From: Funiculus sociatus GB2-C1
GTDB lineage: Bacteria > Cyanobacteriota > Cyanobacteriia > Cyanobacteriales > FACHB-T130
Direction: 5' to 3'
Length of the DNA stretch: 64,000 nt
NCBI RefSeq assembly: GCF_039962115.1
Contig: NZ_JAMPKJ010000019.1
Span: forward strand, 1-64,000
Under the pieces are notes generated by a model. It was not told the origin of the DNA, did not search any database, and worked only from the letters and a program-made list of their open reading frames with translations. Of this stretch, positions 1-9,124 are shown in pieces. Made by a program: the position numbers and the translations under genes. The number at the start of each line of letters is the position of its first letter. The stretch's first letter is position 1.

Positions 1-413
1 TAGGTGTCAACAATTTTTTGCCGCAGGTCAAGGGAGTAGGGTTTCATCTCTAATCAAGAAAATACTCATGCTCTATGCTTTGAGCGTACCTCACTAGACA
101 GGAAAAGGCTATAAAGGCATTTTAGAATGCTAGCCTAATTTATAAAATAAATTTCCATAATAAACTATGGAAACGTTTACCGGATGTGGTGCAGAGCTTG
201 CAAGAGAAAGAAGATACCTGAGATAACGTCGTAGGCTGTTTTCACAAACGGAACAATTGAAGGCATAGTCAGTGGTGCCCAACTAATCTAAAAAACTAAA
301 TACATAAGGAATATTAGTAAATTCCTACCATAAATGGTAAATCGCTTTTTAAAAGAAAAATTTTGACCAATAGCGAGGAAACTTGCCCAACGGCAATGTG
401 AGCCAATTAAGTA
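1..413. other. Intergenic region downstream of psaB, no confident gene
   Basis: No long reading frame is present and the DNA is AT-rich. On the minus strand, 177-266 holds an ATG-started 29-codon frame whose product begins MPSIVPFVKTAY and has a hydrophobic middle (GIFFLLQAL). No clear ribosome-binding site precedes it, and I do not recognise it as a known small photosystem subunit. It is mentioned only because short membrane peptides are common in photosynthetic loci. Confidence 0.4.
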
Positions 414-443
414 AAAATCCTCTACCCGAAGGCAGAGGATTTT
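414..443 (-). terminator. Rho-independent terminator of psaAB
   Basis: A perfect 10-bp inverted repeat (AAAATCCTCT / AGAGGATTTT) encloses a 10-nt loop. It lies 34 bp past the psaB stop codon. Read on the minus strand the stem ends in TTTT followed by an AT-rich tract, as expected for an intrinsic terminator closing the psaA-psaB transcript. Confidence 0.8.
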
Positions 444-477
444 ATTTATTTACCTACAAATGCTAGTTTCAGCCAGA

Positions 478-2691
478 TTAACCGAACTTACCAGCAGTTG
501 AGGCAATGAGGAAGGCAGCGTAGGTGAGGACGTAGCCCACAGCGAAGTGAACTAGACCAACCAAACGACCTTGGACGATGGACATAGCAACGGGCTTGTC
601 CTTCCAGCGAACCAGGTTCGCAAGAGGAGTGCGCTCGTGTGCCCAGACAAGGGTTTCGATCAACTCTTGCCAGTAACCACGCCAAGCGATCAGGAACATG
701 AAGCCAGTAGCCCAAACCAGGTGTCCAAAGAGGAACATCCAGTCCCAAACCGCCAGGTTATTCATGCCGTAGGGGTTGTACCCGTTGATCAGCTGAGCGG
801 AATATAGCCAGAGGTAGTCGCGCAGCCAGCCCATGAGGTAAGTAGAAGACTCATTAAACTGAGCTACATTGCCTTGCCAAATACCCAAATGCTTCCAGTG
901 CCAGTAGAAAGTTACCCAACCAAGGGTGTTCAGCATCCAGAACGCGGCGAGGTAGAAGGCATCCCATGCAGAAATGTCGCAGGTACCGCCACGACCAGGG
1001 CCGTCACAAGGGAAGGCAAAGCCGAAGTCCTTTTTATCGGGCATCAGCTTGGAGCCCCGAGCATCCAACGCACCCTTGACCAAAATCAGGGTGGTGGTGT
1101 GCAGACCAAGAGCGAAAGCGTGGTGAACCAAGAAATCGCCAGGGCCAATTGTCAAGAACAGGGAGTTAGTGCCGCTGTTGATGGCATCCAACCAGCCTGG
1201 TAAGTAAGTAGCACCCGCAGTGGAGGCAACACTATCGGCGTTAGACAGCAAAGTGTCAAAGCCGTAAAGCACCTTACCGTGAGAAGCCTGGATGAACTGA
1301 GCAAATACTGGCTCAATCAAGATTTGCTTTTCGGGAGTACCGAAGGCAACCACAACATCGTTGTGGACGTATAAGCCCAGGGTGTGGAAGCCCAAGAACA
1401 GGGATACCCAGCTTAAGTGCGAGATGATCGCTTCTTTGTGCTGTAGTACCCGGTCAAGAACGTTACCCCGGTTTTGCTCAGGGTCGTAGTCCCGCACCCA
1501 GAAGATAGCTCCGTGAGCGAACGCACCGAGCATGAAGAAACCAGCGATGTACTGGTGGTGGGTGTAGAGCGCTGCCTGAGTTGTGAAGTCCTTAGCCATG
1601 AAGGCGTAAGGAGGCATCGCATACATATGCTGCGCCACCAGGGAAAGAGCCGTCCCTAGCGCTGCCAGGTGGATTCCCAACTGGAAGTGTAGAGAGTTGT
1701 TATAGGTGTCGTACAGACCTTGGTGAGGCAGGTTGAACTGCCCTTCAGTTTTGGTGCCAAAGAAGTTTTTGGCGTTCAGCATATCTTTGATGCTGTGACC
1801 AATTCCGAAGTTTGTCCGGTACTGGTGACCGGCGATGATGAAGATAACAGCGATCGCTAAGTGGTGATGAGCCATATCCGTCAGCCACAGCGATTCTGTC
1901 TGAGGATGGAAGCCACCCAAGAATGTCAGAATAGCTGTTCCAGCACCTTGTGCAGTTCCGAAAATCTGCCCTGGGGTATCTGGGTTCTCAGCGTACACAC
2001 CCCAATTTCCAGTAAAGAAGGGGCCTAAGCCTGCTGGGTGAGGTAGCGTGGTCAGGAAGTTATCCCAACCTACGTGCTGTCCACGAGATTCGGGGATAGC
2101 AACGTGAATCAAGTGACCTGCCCAAGCCAAAGAGCTAACTCCAAACAAACCTGCCAGGTGGTGGTTCAGCCGAGGCTCAGCACTCTTAAACCAGGACAGG
2201 CTGGGACGGAACTTAGGCTGTAGGTGCAGCCAGCCTGCGAACAGGAAGACCGCAGACAGCAAAATCAGGAATACTGCACCTTGGAATAGGTCATTATTCG
2301 TCCGCATCCCGATGGTGTACCACCAGTGGTAGACACCAGAGTAGGCAATGTTTACAGGAAAGTTCGCACCACCTTGGGTGAAAGCTTCTACTGCCGGTTG
2401 ACCAAAGTGGGGGTCCCAAATCGCGTGAGCGATGGGACGGACATTTAGCGGATCTTTGATCCACTGCTCAAAGTTACCTTGCCAGGCGACGTGGAACAGG
2501 AGACTGGAAGCCCACAGGAAAATAATTGCCAGTTGACCGAAGTGGGTAGCAAAAATCTTTTGATAAAGATTTTCCTCCGTCATTCCATCATGGCTTTCAA
2601 AGTCGTGAGCCATTGCAATCCCGTACCAGATCCGACGTGTCGTCGGGTCCTGAGCGAGGTCTTGGCTAAATTTGGGAAATTTTGTCGCCAT
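478..2691 (-). CDS. psaB: Photosystem I P700 chlorophyll a apoprotein A2 (PsaB)
   Basis: PsaB is one half of the photosystem I reaction-centre heterodimer in the thylakoid membrane; it binds P700 chlorophyll, antenna chlorophylls and part of the FX 4Fe-4S cluster. The start is set at the ATG at 2689-2691, giving the family N-terminus [16 protein letters not shown] and a GAGGA ribosome-binding site just upstream; the frame stays open 14 codons further but that extension is not conserved. The 737-residue length is normal. The FX-binding loop [12 protein letters not shown] lies near residue 560, and many membrane-embedded histidines follow the PsaA/PsaB pattern. It is second in a psaA-psaB operon, 81 bp after psaA, and is followed by a strong hairpin terminator. 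Confidence 0.99.
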   Translation of the reverse strand: MATKFPKFSQDLAQDPTTRRIWYGIAMAHDFESHDGMTEENLYQKIFATHFGQLAIIFLWASSLLFHVAWQGNFEQWIKDPLNVRPIAHAIWDPHFGQPAVEAFTQGGANFPVNIAYSGVYHWWYTIGMRTNNDLFQGAVFLILLSAVFLFAGWLHLQPKFRPSLSWFKSAEPRLNHHLAGLFGVSSLAWAGHLIHVAIPESRGQHVGWDNFLTTLPHPAGLGPFFTGNWGVYAENPDTPGQIFGTAQGAGTAILTFLGGFHPQTESLWLTDMAHHHLAIAVIFIIAGHQYRTNFGIGHSIKDMLNAKNFFGTKTEGQFNLPHQGLYDTYNNSLHFQLGIHLAALGTALSLVAQHMYAMPPYAFMAKDFTTQAALYTHHQYIAGFFMLGAFAHGAIFWVRDYDPEQNRGNVLDRVLQHKEAIISHLSWVSLFLGFHTLGLYVHNDVVVAFGTPEKQILIEPVFAQFIQASHGKVLYGFDTLLSNADSVASTAGATYLPGWLDAINSGTNSLFLTIGPGDFLVHHAFALGLHTTTLILVKGALDARGSKLMPDKKDFGFAFPCDGPGRGGTCDISAWDAFYLAAFWMLNTLGWVTFYWHWKHLGIWQGNVAQFNESSTYLMGWLRDYLWLYSAQLINGYNPYGMNNLAVWDWMFLFGHLVWATGFMFLIAWRGYWQELIETLVWAHERTPLANLVRWKDKPVAMSIVQGRLVGLVHFAVGYVLTYAAFLIASTAGKFG

Positions 2692-2713
2692 AGTATCCTC
2701 AATTATCGGTACA

Positions 2714-2756
2714 GAGTGCTGAGAACTAAGCAAGTCCTACTCATTACTCAGCACTC
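2714..2756. repeat. Inverted repeat in the psaA-psaB spacer
   Basis: A perfect 10-bp inverted repeat, GAGTGCTGAG / CTCAGCACTC, is separated by 23 bp and fills much of the 81-bp spacer between psaA and psaB. There is no T-tract, so it is unlikely to terminate transcription. It could be an mRNA stem between the cistrons or just one of the low-complexity tgagtgctgagt tracts common in cyanobacterial spacers; a related stem lies at 41719-41763. Confidence 0.5.
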
Positions 2757-2772
2757 ATTACTCAGTCCTGAC

Positions 2773-5028
2773 TTATCCTATTGATAGGATTCGCGCCTCG
2801 AAGAACGCCCAAATCGTGACGATTGCCCCCAGGAGGAAGTGAGCAACCCCCACAGCCCGACCCTGAATGATGCTCAGAGCGCGAGGCTGGATCGATGGGG
2901 CAACTTTTAGTTTATTGTGTGCCCAAACGATGGATTCAATCAACTCCTGCCAGTAGCCGCGACCACTGAACAAGAACATTAAGCTGAATGCCCAGACAAA
3001 GTGAGCGCCCAGGAACAGCAGACCATAAGCGGAGAGAGCTGATCCGTAGGATTGAATCACTTGAGCGGCTTGCGCCCACTGGAAGTCACGCAACCAGCCG
3101 TTAATCGTGATGGCACTCATCGCAAAGTTGCCACCAGTTATGTGATCCACCGTACCATCGGCATTGACTGTTCCCCACACATCCGACTGCATTTTCCAGC
3201 TGAAGTGGTAAACCGCGATCGCAATCGTGTTGAACATCCAGAACAGACCCAGGTAAACGTGGTCCCAACCAGAAACCTGGCAGGTACCGCCACGACCAGG
3301 ACCGTCGCACGGGAACCGGAAGCCCAGATTAGCCTTGTCTGGAATCAGACGAGAGCTACGAGCAAACAGGAAGCCCTTCAGCAAAATCAGCACTGTAACG
3401 TGAATTTGAAAGGCGTGAATATGGTGGATCATGAAATCCGCCGTACCCAGAGCAAGTGGCATCATCGCTACCTTGCCACCTACAGCCATAATCCCGCCAC
3501 CGAAGGCATAGCTAACTGGCTCAAGCTGGTTGGGAGCGGTAGCTCCGGGAGCCAGAGTGTGCAGATTTTGCACCCACTGAGCAAATACCGGTTGCAGCTG
3601 AATTGCTGTATCCGAGAACATATCTTGGGGACGACCCAAGGCACTCATCGTGTCGTTGTGGATGTACAAACCGAAGCTGTGTAAGCCCAGGAAAATACAT
3701 ACCCAGTTGAGGTGAGAGATGATTGCATCCCGGTGACGAATCACCCGATCCAGCAAGTTGTTTTGGTTCACAACCGGATCGTAATCCCGCACCATGAAAA
3801 TGGTAGCGTGAGCTGCTCCACCAACGATACAGAATGCCCCAATCCACATATGGTGGGTGAATATGGACAACTGAGTCGCGTAGTCAGTGGCGAGGTACGG
3901 ATACGGAGGCATCGCGTACATATGGTGCGCCACAATAATGGTCACAGAACCTAGCATAGCTAGGTTGATACCCAACTGAGCGTGCCAGGAAGTTGTGAGG
4001 TTTTCATAGAGACCTTTATGACCATCACCTGTGAAGGGGCCTTTGTGGTTCTCTAGGATTTCCTTAATGCTGTGACCAATTCCCCAGTTGGTGCGGTACA
4101 TATGACCGGCGATGATGAACAGCACCGCCAAAGCCAAGTGATGGTGGGCTGTATCTGTCAGCCATAAGCCGCCAGTGACTGGGTTTAAGCCACCTTTGAA
4201 GGTGAGGAAGTCAGCATACTGACCCCAATTCAAAGTCCAGAACGGCGTTAACCCTTGGTTAAAGCTGGGATACAGCTGCGCCATCAAGTCACGGTTCAAA
4301 ATGAACTCTTGGGGTAGGGGGATATCTTTGATAGCCACTCCCGCATCCAGCAGCTTGTTGGTGGGTAGGGCCACGTGAATTTGGTGACCTGCCCAAGACA
4401 AGCATCCCAGTCCCAGCAATCCTGCTAGGTGGTGGTTCAGCATCGACTCCACATTCTGGAACCATTCCAGTTTAGGAGCACGCTTGTGATAGTGGAACCA
4501 GCCAGCAAACAGCATCAGAGCTGCTGCTACCAAGCCACCAATGGCAGTGCAGTAAAGCTGGAATGTGTTTGTGAAGCCAGCCGCCCGCCAAACCTGGAAC
4601 AAGCCGGATGTAATTTGAATTCCGTGGAAGCCACCGCCCACATCGGCATTCAAAATATCTTGACCTACGATTGGCCAGACAACTTGAGCGCTAGGCCTGA
4701 TTCCAAGGGGATTGGCTAGCCAAGCTTCGTAGTTAGAAAAGCGAGCGCCATGAAATTCCATACCGCTTAGCCAGATGAAGACAATGGCTAAGTGACCAAA
4801 GTGCGCCGCAAAGATTTTCCGAGATACGTCTTCTAAGTCACTTGTATGACTATCGAAATCGTGGGCGAGAGCGTGAAGGTTCCAAATCCAGGTGGTGGTT
4901 TTTGGCCCTCTAGCAAGGGTGCGGTCAAAATGACCGGGCTGCGACCACTTCTCAAAAGAAGTTGGTACCGGGTCTTTATCAACTACTACCCTTACCTTTT
5001 GCTCCCGCTCCGGAGGACTGATTGTCAT
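2773..5028 (-). CDS. psaA: Photosystem I P700 chlorophyll a apoprotein A1 (PsaA)
   Basis: PsaA is the other large reaction-centre subunit of photosystem I; with PsaB it holds P700, the A0/A1 electron acceptors and the FX cluster. The ATG at 5026-5028 gives the conserved N-terminus [14 protein letters not shown] and follows a purine-rich ribosome-binding site (GAGGAG); eight additional upstream in-frame codons are ignored. The product is 751 residues, the normal size. The FX loop [12 protein letters not shown] lies near residue 575. It is first gene of the psaA-psaB operon, with about 450 bp of upstream DNA before the next gene, which starts divergently. Confidence 0.99.
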   Translation of the reverse strand: MTISPPEREQKVRVVVDKDPVPTSFEKWSQPGHFDRTLARGPKTTTWIWNLHALAHDFDSHTSDLEDVSRKIFAAHFGHLAIVFIWLSGMEFHGARFSNYEAWLANPLGIRPSAQVVWPIVGQDILNADVGGGFHGIQITSGLFQVWRAAGFTNTFQLYCTAIGGLVAAALMLFAGWFHYHKRAPKLEWFQNVESMLNHHLAGLLGLGCLSWAGHQIHVALPTNKLLDAGVAIKDIPLPQEFILNRDLMAQLYPSFNQGLTPFWTLNWGQYADFLTFKGGLNPVTGGLWLTDTAHHHLALAVLFIIAGHMYRTNWGIGHSIKEILENHKGPFTGDGHKGLYENLTTSWHAQLGINLAMLGSVTIIVAHHMYAMPPYPYLATDYATQLSIFTHHMWIGAFCIVGGAAHATIFMVRDYDPVVNQNNLLDRVIRHRDAIISHLNWVCIFLGLHSFGLYIHNDTMSALGRPQDMFSDTAIQLQPVFAQWVQNLHTLAPGATAPNQLEPVSYAFGGGIMAVGGKVAMMPLALGTADFMIHHIHAFQIHVTVLILLKGFLFARSSRLIPDKANLGFRFPCDGPGRGGTCQVSGWDHVYLGLFWMFNTIAIAVYHFSWKMQSDVWGTVNADGTVDHITGGNFAMSAITINGWLRDFQWAQAAQVIQSYGSALSAYGLLFLGAHFVWAFSLMFLFSGRGYWQELIESIVWAHNKLKVAPSIQPRALSIIQGRAVGVAHFLLGAIVTIWAFFEARILSIG

Positions 5029-5280
5029 GAGGACTCTCCTCTCTTTAGACAAGGAACGAGAACTGTCCCATTCAACAAAGTTGATTTTAATGGGGGCAGG
5101 AAAGCTGGCTGGGAAGAACCACTTTCCCCGAATTATGTAATGCCCGTTTTAAAGGGTTCACTACAGAGGGAAGGATTCAAAACCACACCCTCTATCTTGT
5201 AGATGATAGGTCTTGAATTACAGCCTATTCCGATGGACTTAACAATAATTCAAATTTGGTCAATCGTTTATGTAACTTAG
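5029..5280 (-). promoter_or_regulatory. psaA: psaA leader and promoter region
   Basis: This non-coding DNA must hold the psaA 5' untranslated region and promoter. On the minus strand GTTACATAA at 5268-5276 resembles one half of an HLR1 site, the RpaB-binding direct repeat found in photosynthesis promoters, but no second half is seen at the right spacing. I could not pick a convincing -10/-35 pair by eye. Confidence 0.4.
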
Positions 5281-5322
5281 CTTGCACCTCCATAATCAGG
5301 GGTACAAAGTCAAGAGGCGTTA

Positions 5323-5345
5323 AATTTAGTTTACAAAACTAAATT
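5323..5345. promoter_or_regulatory. Perfect 10-bp dyad upstream of psaA
   Basis: AATTTAGTTT and AAACTAAATT form a perfect dyad around a 3-bp centre (ACA). It could be an operator for a dimeric regulator between the divergent psaA and the lipoprotein gene, or a stem within the candidate small RNA. Confidence 0.4.
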
Positions 5346-5375
5346 ATCAGCTCATTTAAAGCTGGTATTTTTTTT
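5345..5375 (+). terminator. Orphan plus-strand intrinsic terminator
   Basis: TATCAGCT pairs with AGCTGGTA (one G-U pair) across a 7-nt loop and is followed directly by eight T residues. It is a textbook Rho-independent terminator on the plus strand with no protein-coding gene ahead of it. Confidence 0.6.
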
Positions 5376-5483
5376 CCTTACTATCTGCGGAAATTCCCTA
5401 GATTTCGGCGGTCAGATTCATGCTTTTGGGCTATATTTCCCTATGGGCAGCTGTCGCGCAAAGAGTAGGAGTGAGTGTTGGGC

Positions 5484-7289
5484 ATGAATCGCCAGTGGAA
5501 ACCTGTAAGAGTGCTAGTTTCATTTTTGATGGCAGCAGTATTGGTGGGGAGTTTAGCCGGGTGCGGCAAAGCCTCCCCGAAACCGCCAGATGCTGCCTCC
5601 AAAGGCATATCTTCCCTAGCCTCTGGGGCAGTCTCAGAAGTGTCGCCGCCAGAAGTCATTCAACAGTTGCGTCCAGCCTTGGAAGCTTATCAGCCGCAAG
5701 TAAGTATTCTCAGTCCCCAGGCAGATGAAATTCTCCAAGACACCAAAGTTGAGGTAAGGCTCCAGGTTCAGGACTTGCCAATCTTCAAAAACCCTGACTT
5801 TGGTCTAGGCCCGCATCTGCACGTAATCCTTGACAACCAACCTTATGAGGCGGTTTACGACTTAAACAAACCCTTAGTTTTTGAAGATTTAGCTCCCGGA
5901 ACTCATACCCTGCGAGTCTTTGCCTCCCGTCCTTGGCATGAGAGCTTCAAAAACGAAGGCGCTTACGCCCAAACTACCTTTCACCTGTTCACCAAGACAG
6001 CAGGCAACAACCCCGATCCTCAACAGCCACTGTTAACCTATAGCCGTCCTAAAGGCAGCTATGGGGCCGAGCCAATAATGCTCGATTTCTATCTGACCAA
6101 CGCCCCCCTGCACCTAGTCGCGAAGGAAAATCCTGAAGACGACATTGCTGACTGGCGAGTACGTGTCACAGTGAATGGTCAAAGCTTTGTTCTAGACAGA
6201 TGGCAACCGCTTTATCTCAACGGCTTTAACCAAGGGAAAAACTGGGTACAACTAGAGTTTTTGGATGAGAAGGGAAACCCAGTTAACAATGTGTTTAACA
6301 ACACAGTCCGGCTGATAACCTACGATCCCAAAGGCAAAGATACCCTAGACAAGATTGTGCGGGGTGAACTTTCAGCAGATCAAGTTCGGGGAATTGTAAA
6401 CCCCAGCTACACCGCTACGACGCCAGTACCAACGCCAACCCCGACACCGGAACCGTTACAAACTCCTAGCGTTGAAGAAACGCCTACGCCTCAGATACAG
6501 GAAGAGATACCGACAGAACCGGAAGAATTACAGCCAACAATACCAGCCGAACCCTTACCGGCCCAGACAAAACAGGTAGAAAAACCCAAAGGTGGCTTTT
6601 TCAATCGCTTCCGTGGTAAATCTGCTCCTGTCCCATCACCTAAATTGCCAGAGGTGATGGAGTCGCCGACTCCGGAACCAGCAGCACCAGAAACAATTCC
6701 GCTACCAGAGTTTTTACCAGAACCGGAAGTATCGCCGATTCCAACTCCAGAAGTAGAACTAATTCCCCCAGTTGAACCAGTACCGACCCAGACAAAACAG
6801 GTAGAAAAGCCTAAAGGCGGCTTCTTCAATCGCTTCCGGCGGCAACCTTCCCAGGAGGTGACACCTGCTCCCAGCTTGCCACCGACAGAGCCAGAAGTTA
6901 TCGAAACACCTTCGCCGGAACCCTTGGCACCAGAAACAGCTCCTGAACCAGAGGCAGGTGTTGTTACTCCTTCCCCCAGCTTGCCGCCAACGCTACCGGA
7001 GATAGTGCCATCACCAGCGCCTGAAGCAGTGACTCCTGATTTGGTTGAGCCTCAGCCACAGAGTTCACCAGAAGCAGTACCTTCAACCACATCATTGGAA
7101 GGTAAACCCAAAGTGGATTTGAAGGAAGTCTTCCTGCCAAAAACTTCTCCAACCCCAACCCCAAGGATTATCCAAGCCCCAACTGAACCAGATATCCCCA
7201 GCAGCTTCTTCAAGAAATCAGCACCACCAGTAACACCAGAACCTGCTCCCGCAGTTGATGAGACGGGGGAGGCTGAGTCAGGAGGTTAA
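5484..7289 (+). CDS. Proline-rich lipoprotein with duplicated KGGFFNRFR motif
   Basis: I do not recognise a named family. From the ATG at 5484 the product has a positively charged start, a hydrophobic segment and a good lipobox (LAGC, Cys27), so it is probably a membrane-anchored lipoprotein. An in-frame GTG at 5475 and TTG at 5478 are alternative starts after the AGGAG at 5467-5471. Residues 70-310 form a globular, probably beta-rich region (VEVRLQVQDLP, GPHLHVILDNQPYEAVYDL) with the look of extracellular immunoglobulin-like domains. The remaining half is a low-complexity Pro/Glu/Thr/Ser tail that carries two near-identical copies of TKQVEKPKGGFFNRFR, plus a weaker SSFFKKSAP near the C-terminus. 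It stands alone between divergent psaA and a convergent gene. Confidence 0.75.
   Translation: MNRQWKPVRVLVSFLMAAVLVGSLAGCGKASPKPPDAASKGISSLASGAVSEVSPPEVIQQLRPALEAYQPQVSILSPQADEILQDTKVEVRLQVQDLPIFKNPDFGLGPHLHVILDNQPYEAVYDLNKPLVFEDLAPGTHTLRVFASRPWHESFKNEGAYAQTTFHLFTKTAGNNPDPQQPLLTYSRPKGSYGAEPIMLDFYLTNAPLHLVAKENPEDDIADWRVRVTVNGQSFVLDRWQPLYLNGFNQGKNWVQLEFLDEKGNPVNNVFNNTVRLITYDPKGKDTLDKIVRGELSADQVRGIVNPSYTATTPVPTPTPTPEPLQTPSVEETPTPQIQEEIPTEPEELQPTIPAEPLPAQTKQVEKPKGGFFNRFRGKSAPVPSPKLPEVMESPTPEPAAPETIPLPEFLPEPEVSPIPTPEVELIPPVEPVPTQTKQVEKPKGGFFNRFRRQPSQEVTPAPSLPPTEPEVIETPSPEPLAPETAPEPEAGVVTPSPSLPPTLPEIVPSPAPEAVTPDLVEPQPQSSPEAVPSTTSLEGKPKVDLKEVFLPKTSPTPTPRIIQAPTEPDIPSSFFKKSAPPVTPEPAPAVDETGEAESGG
6564..6613 (+). 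repeat. Intragenic direct repeat, copy 1
   Basis: 50 bp encoding QTKQVEKPKGGFFNRF. It differs from the copy at 6789-6838 at a few third-codon positions, which indicates that the peptide rather than the DNA is conserved. Confidence 0.8.
6789..6838 (+). repeat. Intragenic direct repeat, copy 2
   Basis: Second copy of the 50-bp unit, 225 bp after the first, encoding the same QTKQVEKPKGGFFNRF peptide within the proline-rich tail. Confidence 0.8.
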
Positions 7290-7315
7290 TAACCCTAGAA
7301 AAACTGGGTCAAAAT

Positions 7316-7339
7316 CAGAGAGTGCGATCGCATTCTCTG
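7316..7339. terminator. HIP1-centred hairpin between convergent genes
   Basis: CAGAGAG and TTCTCTG flank a central TGCGATCGCA palindrome, making a 24-bp dyad with one G-T mismatch pair. It sits between the convergent genes ending at 7289 and 7360 and may serve as a bidirectional terminator, although no T-tract follows. Confidence 0.45.
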
Positions 7340-7359
7340 ATTCTCTAAACCCTCCTGCC

Positions 7360-8505
7360 CTAAACCAGCGAAACTGTAACAAAATCTAGCTCAATGCCAA
7401 ATTTATTAGTGATGGTATCTATCACCTTGGCTTCTTCTGGTGTTGTCACGCCGTCTAACTGAGCAATTTTCTGGCATTGAGCCAGAAGCGGTACACCAAA
7501 GTCACGGTTGATTTGATTCAGCAAAGTCTCTAATTGTGGCGGTGATTTAATATTGGATGCGATCGCTTCCATTGAAGCTGGACTCAGGTTCAATGTTTGT
7601 AGTTCTGGCAAAATCTGTTCCCAAGTTTTCCCCGGATTCCCCGCCAAAACAACGTGAACCAAAATCTGATCCATCACTACTTCTTGAGCGATCGCGCCTT
7701 CTAAATACTTCTCGCTTTGAGCCTGAACATCCACTAGCGTCGCTTCCAAAGTTAAAGGGCTGTTTTTACCTTCATAGAAGCGGCAAGCCGCATATCCCAG
7801 CGCATAAATCATCCCTGCATTAGTGCTGGCACCAATAACTGCTCCAGCAACAGGAATATTTCTCAGGAAACCTAAAAAACCTGCTTTGACGGCATAGCTG
7901 CTGCCAACTTTTAACGCTTGAGTGCCAGCAGCTTTTAAAGCTTGGCTACCTCCGAAAGACAGACCAAAAATTGCTATAACCTCATCCTTCCTGGCTGGAT
8001 CTTTTAATTCCAATCCATAGGCACAAGCAATCTGGTAAACCATTTCAGCCTGCAATAGCATATTAGCCGCAAAATCCACTACAAACGCAGCAGCAGCAGC
8101 TCCCGGCACTAGGCTACTAACTAATCCTGAACTTCCGGCATACAGTGCTTTATTTATCATCAGACGATGAGCAATATCGCTCGGTTTTTCGTGAGGATAT
8201 TGCTGCTGAAGTTTTTTCACTTCAGCTTCAGCTTTCACAATATCCACTTTGTCTATAAAGTCCAACCAATCCGGCGGCAAAATATTTTTCACCTGTTGTA
8301 GCAGGGGGCTATTGACAATCAAATCAATTGCGTACCCTGTTCCTTCCGTTGCTTGTAAAGCGGCGCTACCAATTACACCGCCAACACCTACGGCGGCTCC
8401 GGCAACAGTCCCACCAGCTTGTACAGCAGCAGTTCCGACTATTCCTGCGGTTTCTACGGCGGCTCCGGCGACGGCTCCACTAGCTTGAACATACAGCACC
8501 CCCAA
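7360..8505 (-). CDS. Distal part of a frameshifted Ala/Gly-repeat membrane protein (EcsC/DUF697-like)
   Basis: This frame begins, via an unlikely TTG, in the middle of an Ala/Gly/Val repeat that starts in the preceding frame (8480-8953), so it is most probably the 3' part of one gene. Units resembling GAVAGAAVETAGIVGTAAVQ are repeated about three times across the junction and look like hydrophobic, membrane-inserting helices. A helical region follows with further hydrophobic segments (SSLVPGAAAAAFVVDFAANM, IPVAGAVIGASTNAGMIYAL) resembling EcsC or DUF697 membrane domains. The last 40 residues (IAQLDGVTTPEEAKVIDTIT) resemble a TerB-like module. Function is unknown; the family labels are by eye only. 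Confidence 0.6.
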   Translation of the reverse strand: MGVLYVQASGAVAGAAVETAGIVGTAAVQAGGTVAGAAVGVGGVIGSAALQATEGTGYAIDLIVNSPLLQQVKNILPPDWLDFIDKVDIVKAEAEVKKLQQQYPHEKPSDIAHRLMINKALYAGSSGLVSSLVPGAAAAAFVVDFAANMLLQAEMVYQIACAYGLELKDPARKDEVIAIFGLSFGGSQALKAAGTQALKVGSSYAVKAGFLGFLRNIPVAGAVIGASTNAGMIYALGYAACRFYEGKNSPLTLEATLVDVQAQSEKYLEGAIAQEVVMDQILVHVVLAGNPGKTWEQILPELQTLNLSPASMEAIASNIKSPPQLETLLNQINRDFGVPLLAQCQKIAQLDGVTTPEEAKVIDTITNKFGIELDFVTVSLV

Positions 8506-8953
8506 CTACTCCTGCGGCTCCTGCTACTGCGCCAAACATCGATCCAAAAAAAGATGGTTTTTGTACAGTTAACTGAGTATCTGTATCAGCTTTGATAAGA
8601 GACGTGGAGGACTGAGCCTCAATATTTGTTTCAGGTATTGACAAAGGTAAATTTACCTGATTGTCTAGCTCAAACTCTTGTTGCCACTCGGGAAAATCTT
8701 CCCCTGTCTCCCGCCCGTATATTTTGACTTTCTTGAAAGATTCAATTCCTAAGCCGATTAATCCATCACGAATCAGCGGGACTACTGCCTGTTGATCTGG
8801 AACTGGGGCTGATTCCAGCATTACCTGTAAAATATTATCTTTTAAGCTGGCTTTTGCAGTAATACCTTTCGGTTGCACAGAGTGGTTAATTTGAGCTTCA
8901 ATAGCTTTGGCGTCGCCTGTGCGAGCAAGTTCCAGAAGATTCGGCTGAGTCAT
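8480..8953 (-). CDS. Proximal part of the frameshifted Ala/Gly-repeat protein
   Basis: The ATG start (8953) gives MTQPNLLELARTGDAKAIEA, an N-terminal module of about 100 residues that I recognise from several multidomain cyanobacterial proteins (KGITAKASLKDNILQVMLES, KVKIYGRETGEDFPEW). A polar linker follows, then the first Ala/Gly/Val repeat (FGAVAGAAGVVGGAV), where the frame ends abruptly at TAG 8480-8482. Dropping one T near 8491 would read straight through into the frame at 7360-8505 and restore the repeat as GGAVVQASGAVAG, giving a single protein of about 530 residues. This may be a genuine mutation, a sequencing error or a frameshift site; the sequence alone does not tell. Confidence 0.65.
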   Translation of the reverse strand: MTQPNLLELARTGDAKAIEAQINHSVQPKGITAKASLKDNILQVMLESAPVPDQQAVVPLIRDGLIGLGIESFKKVKIYGRETGEDFPEWQQEFELDNQVNLPLSIPETNIEAQSSTSLIKADTDTQLTVQKPSFFGSMFGAVAGAAGVVGGAVCSS

Positions 8954-9124
8954 AACCAGTAGATTTAACGTAAGGTTCTAAACTCAGGGTTCCCGGATTT
9001 TTACGATAGATTGACATTTTTCAGCATTTTTTGCGTGATCGCACTCCCGGTATAAAGTAGTCAACCAGAGTTTCGCTAACGTAAAGGAGTGTAAAGTTAT
9101 GCGATCGCGCTCACTAATAAATCT

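Larger units (their letters stand above)
5281..5375 (+). ncRNA. Candidate small RNA divergent from psaA
   Basis: A plus-strand intrinsic terminator at 5345-5375 has no coding gene before it, because psaA lies upstream on the opposite strand. The interval holds no reading frame but has a CACCTCC stretch (5284-5290), complementary to a Shine-Dalgarno sequence, and a 10-bp dyad (5323-5345). An AT-rich TATGTAACT near 5269 could be part of a promoter. The 5' end is a guess. The inference is an approximately 95-nt regulatory RNA; photosynthesis-related sRNAs such as PsrR1 are a precedent, but I cannot show that this belongs to any known family. Confidence 0.35.

Noticed and set aside
2692-2733. 14-codon upstream extension of PsaB
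   Set aside because: The conserved PsaB start MATKFPKF with a proper ribosome-binding site begins at 2691; the extension is in the intergenic spacer.
3052-3684. 210-codon plus-strand ORF opposite psaA
   Set aside because: Fully inside a conserved gene on the other strand, with no recognisable domain and no ribosome-binding site.
5420-5728. 102-codon plus-strand ORF overlapping the lipoprotein start
   Set aside because: It overlaps the signal peptide and lipobox-containing frame and shows no motif of its own.
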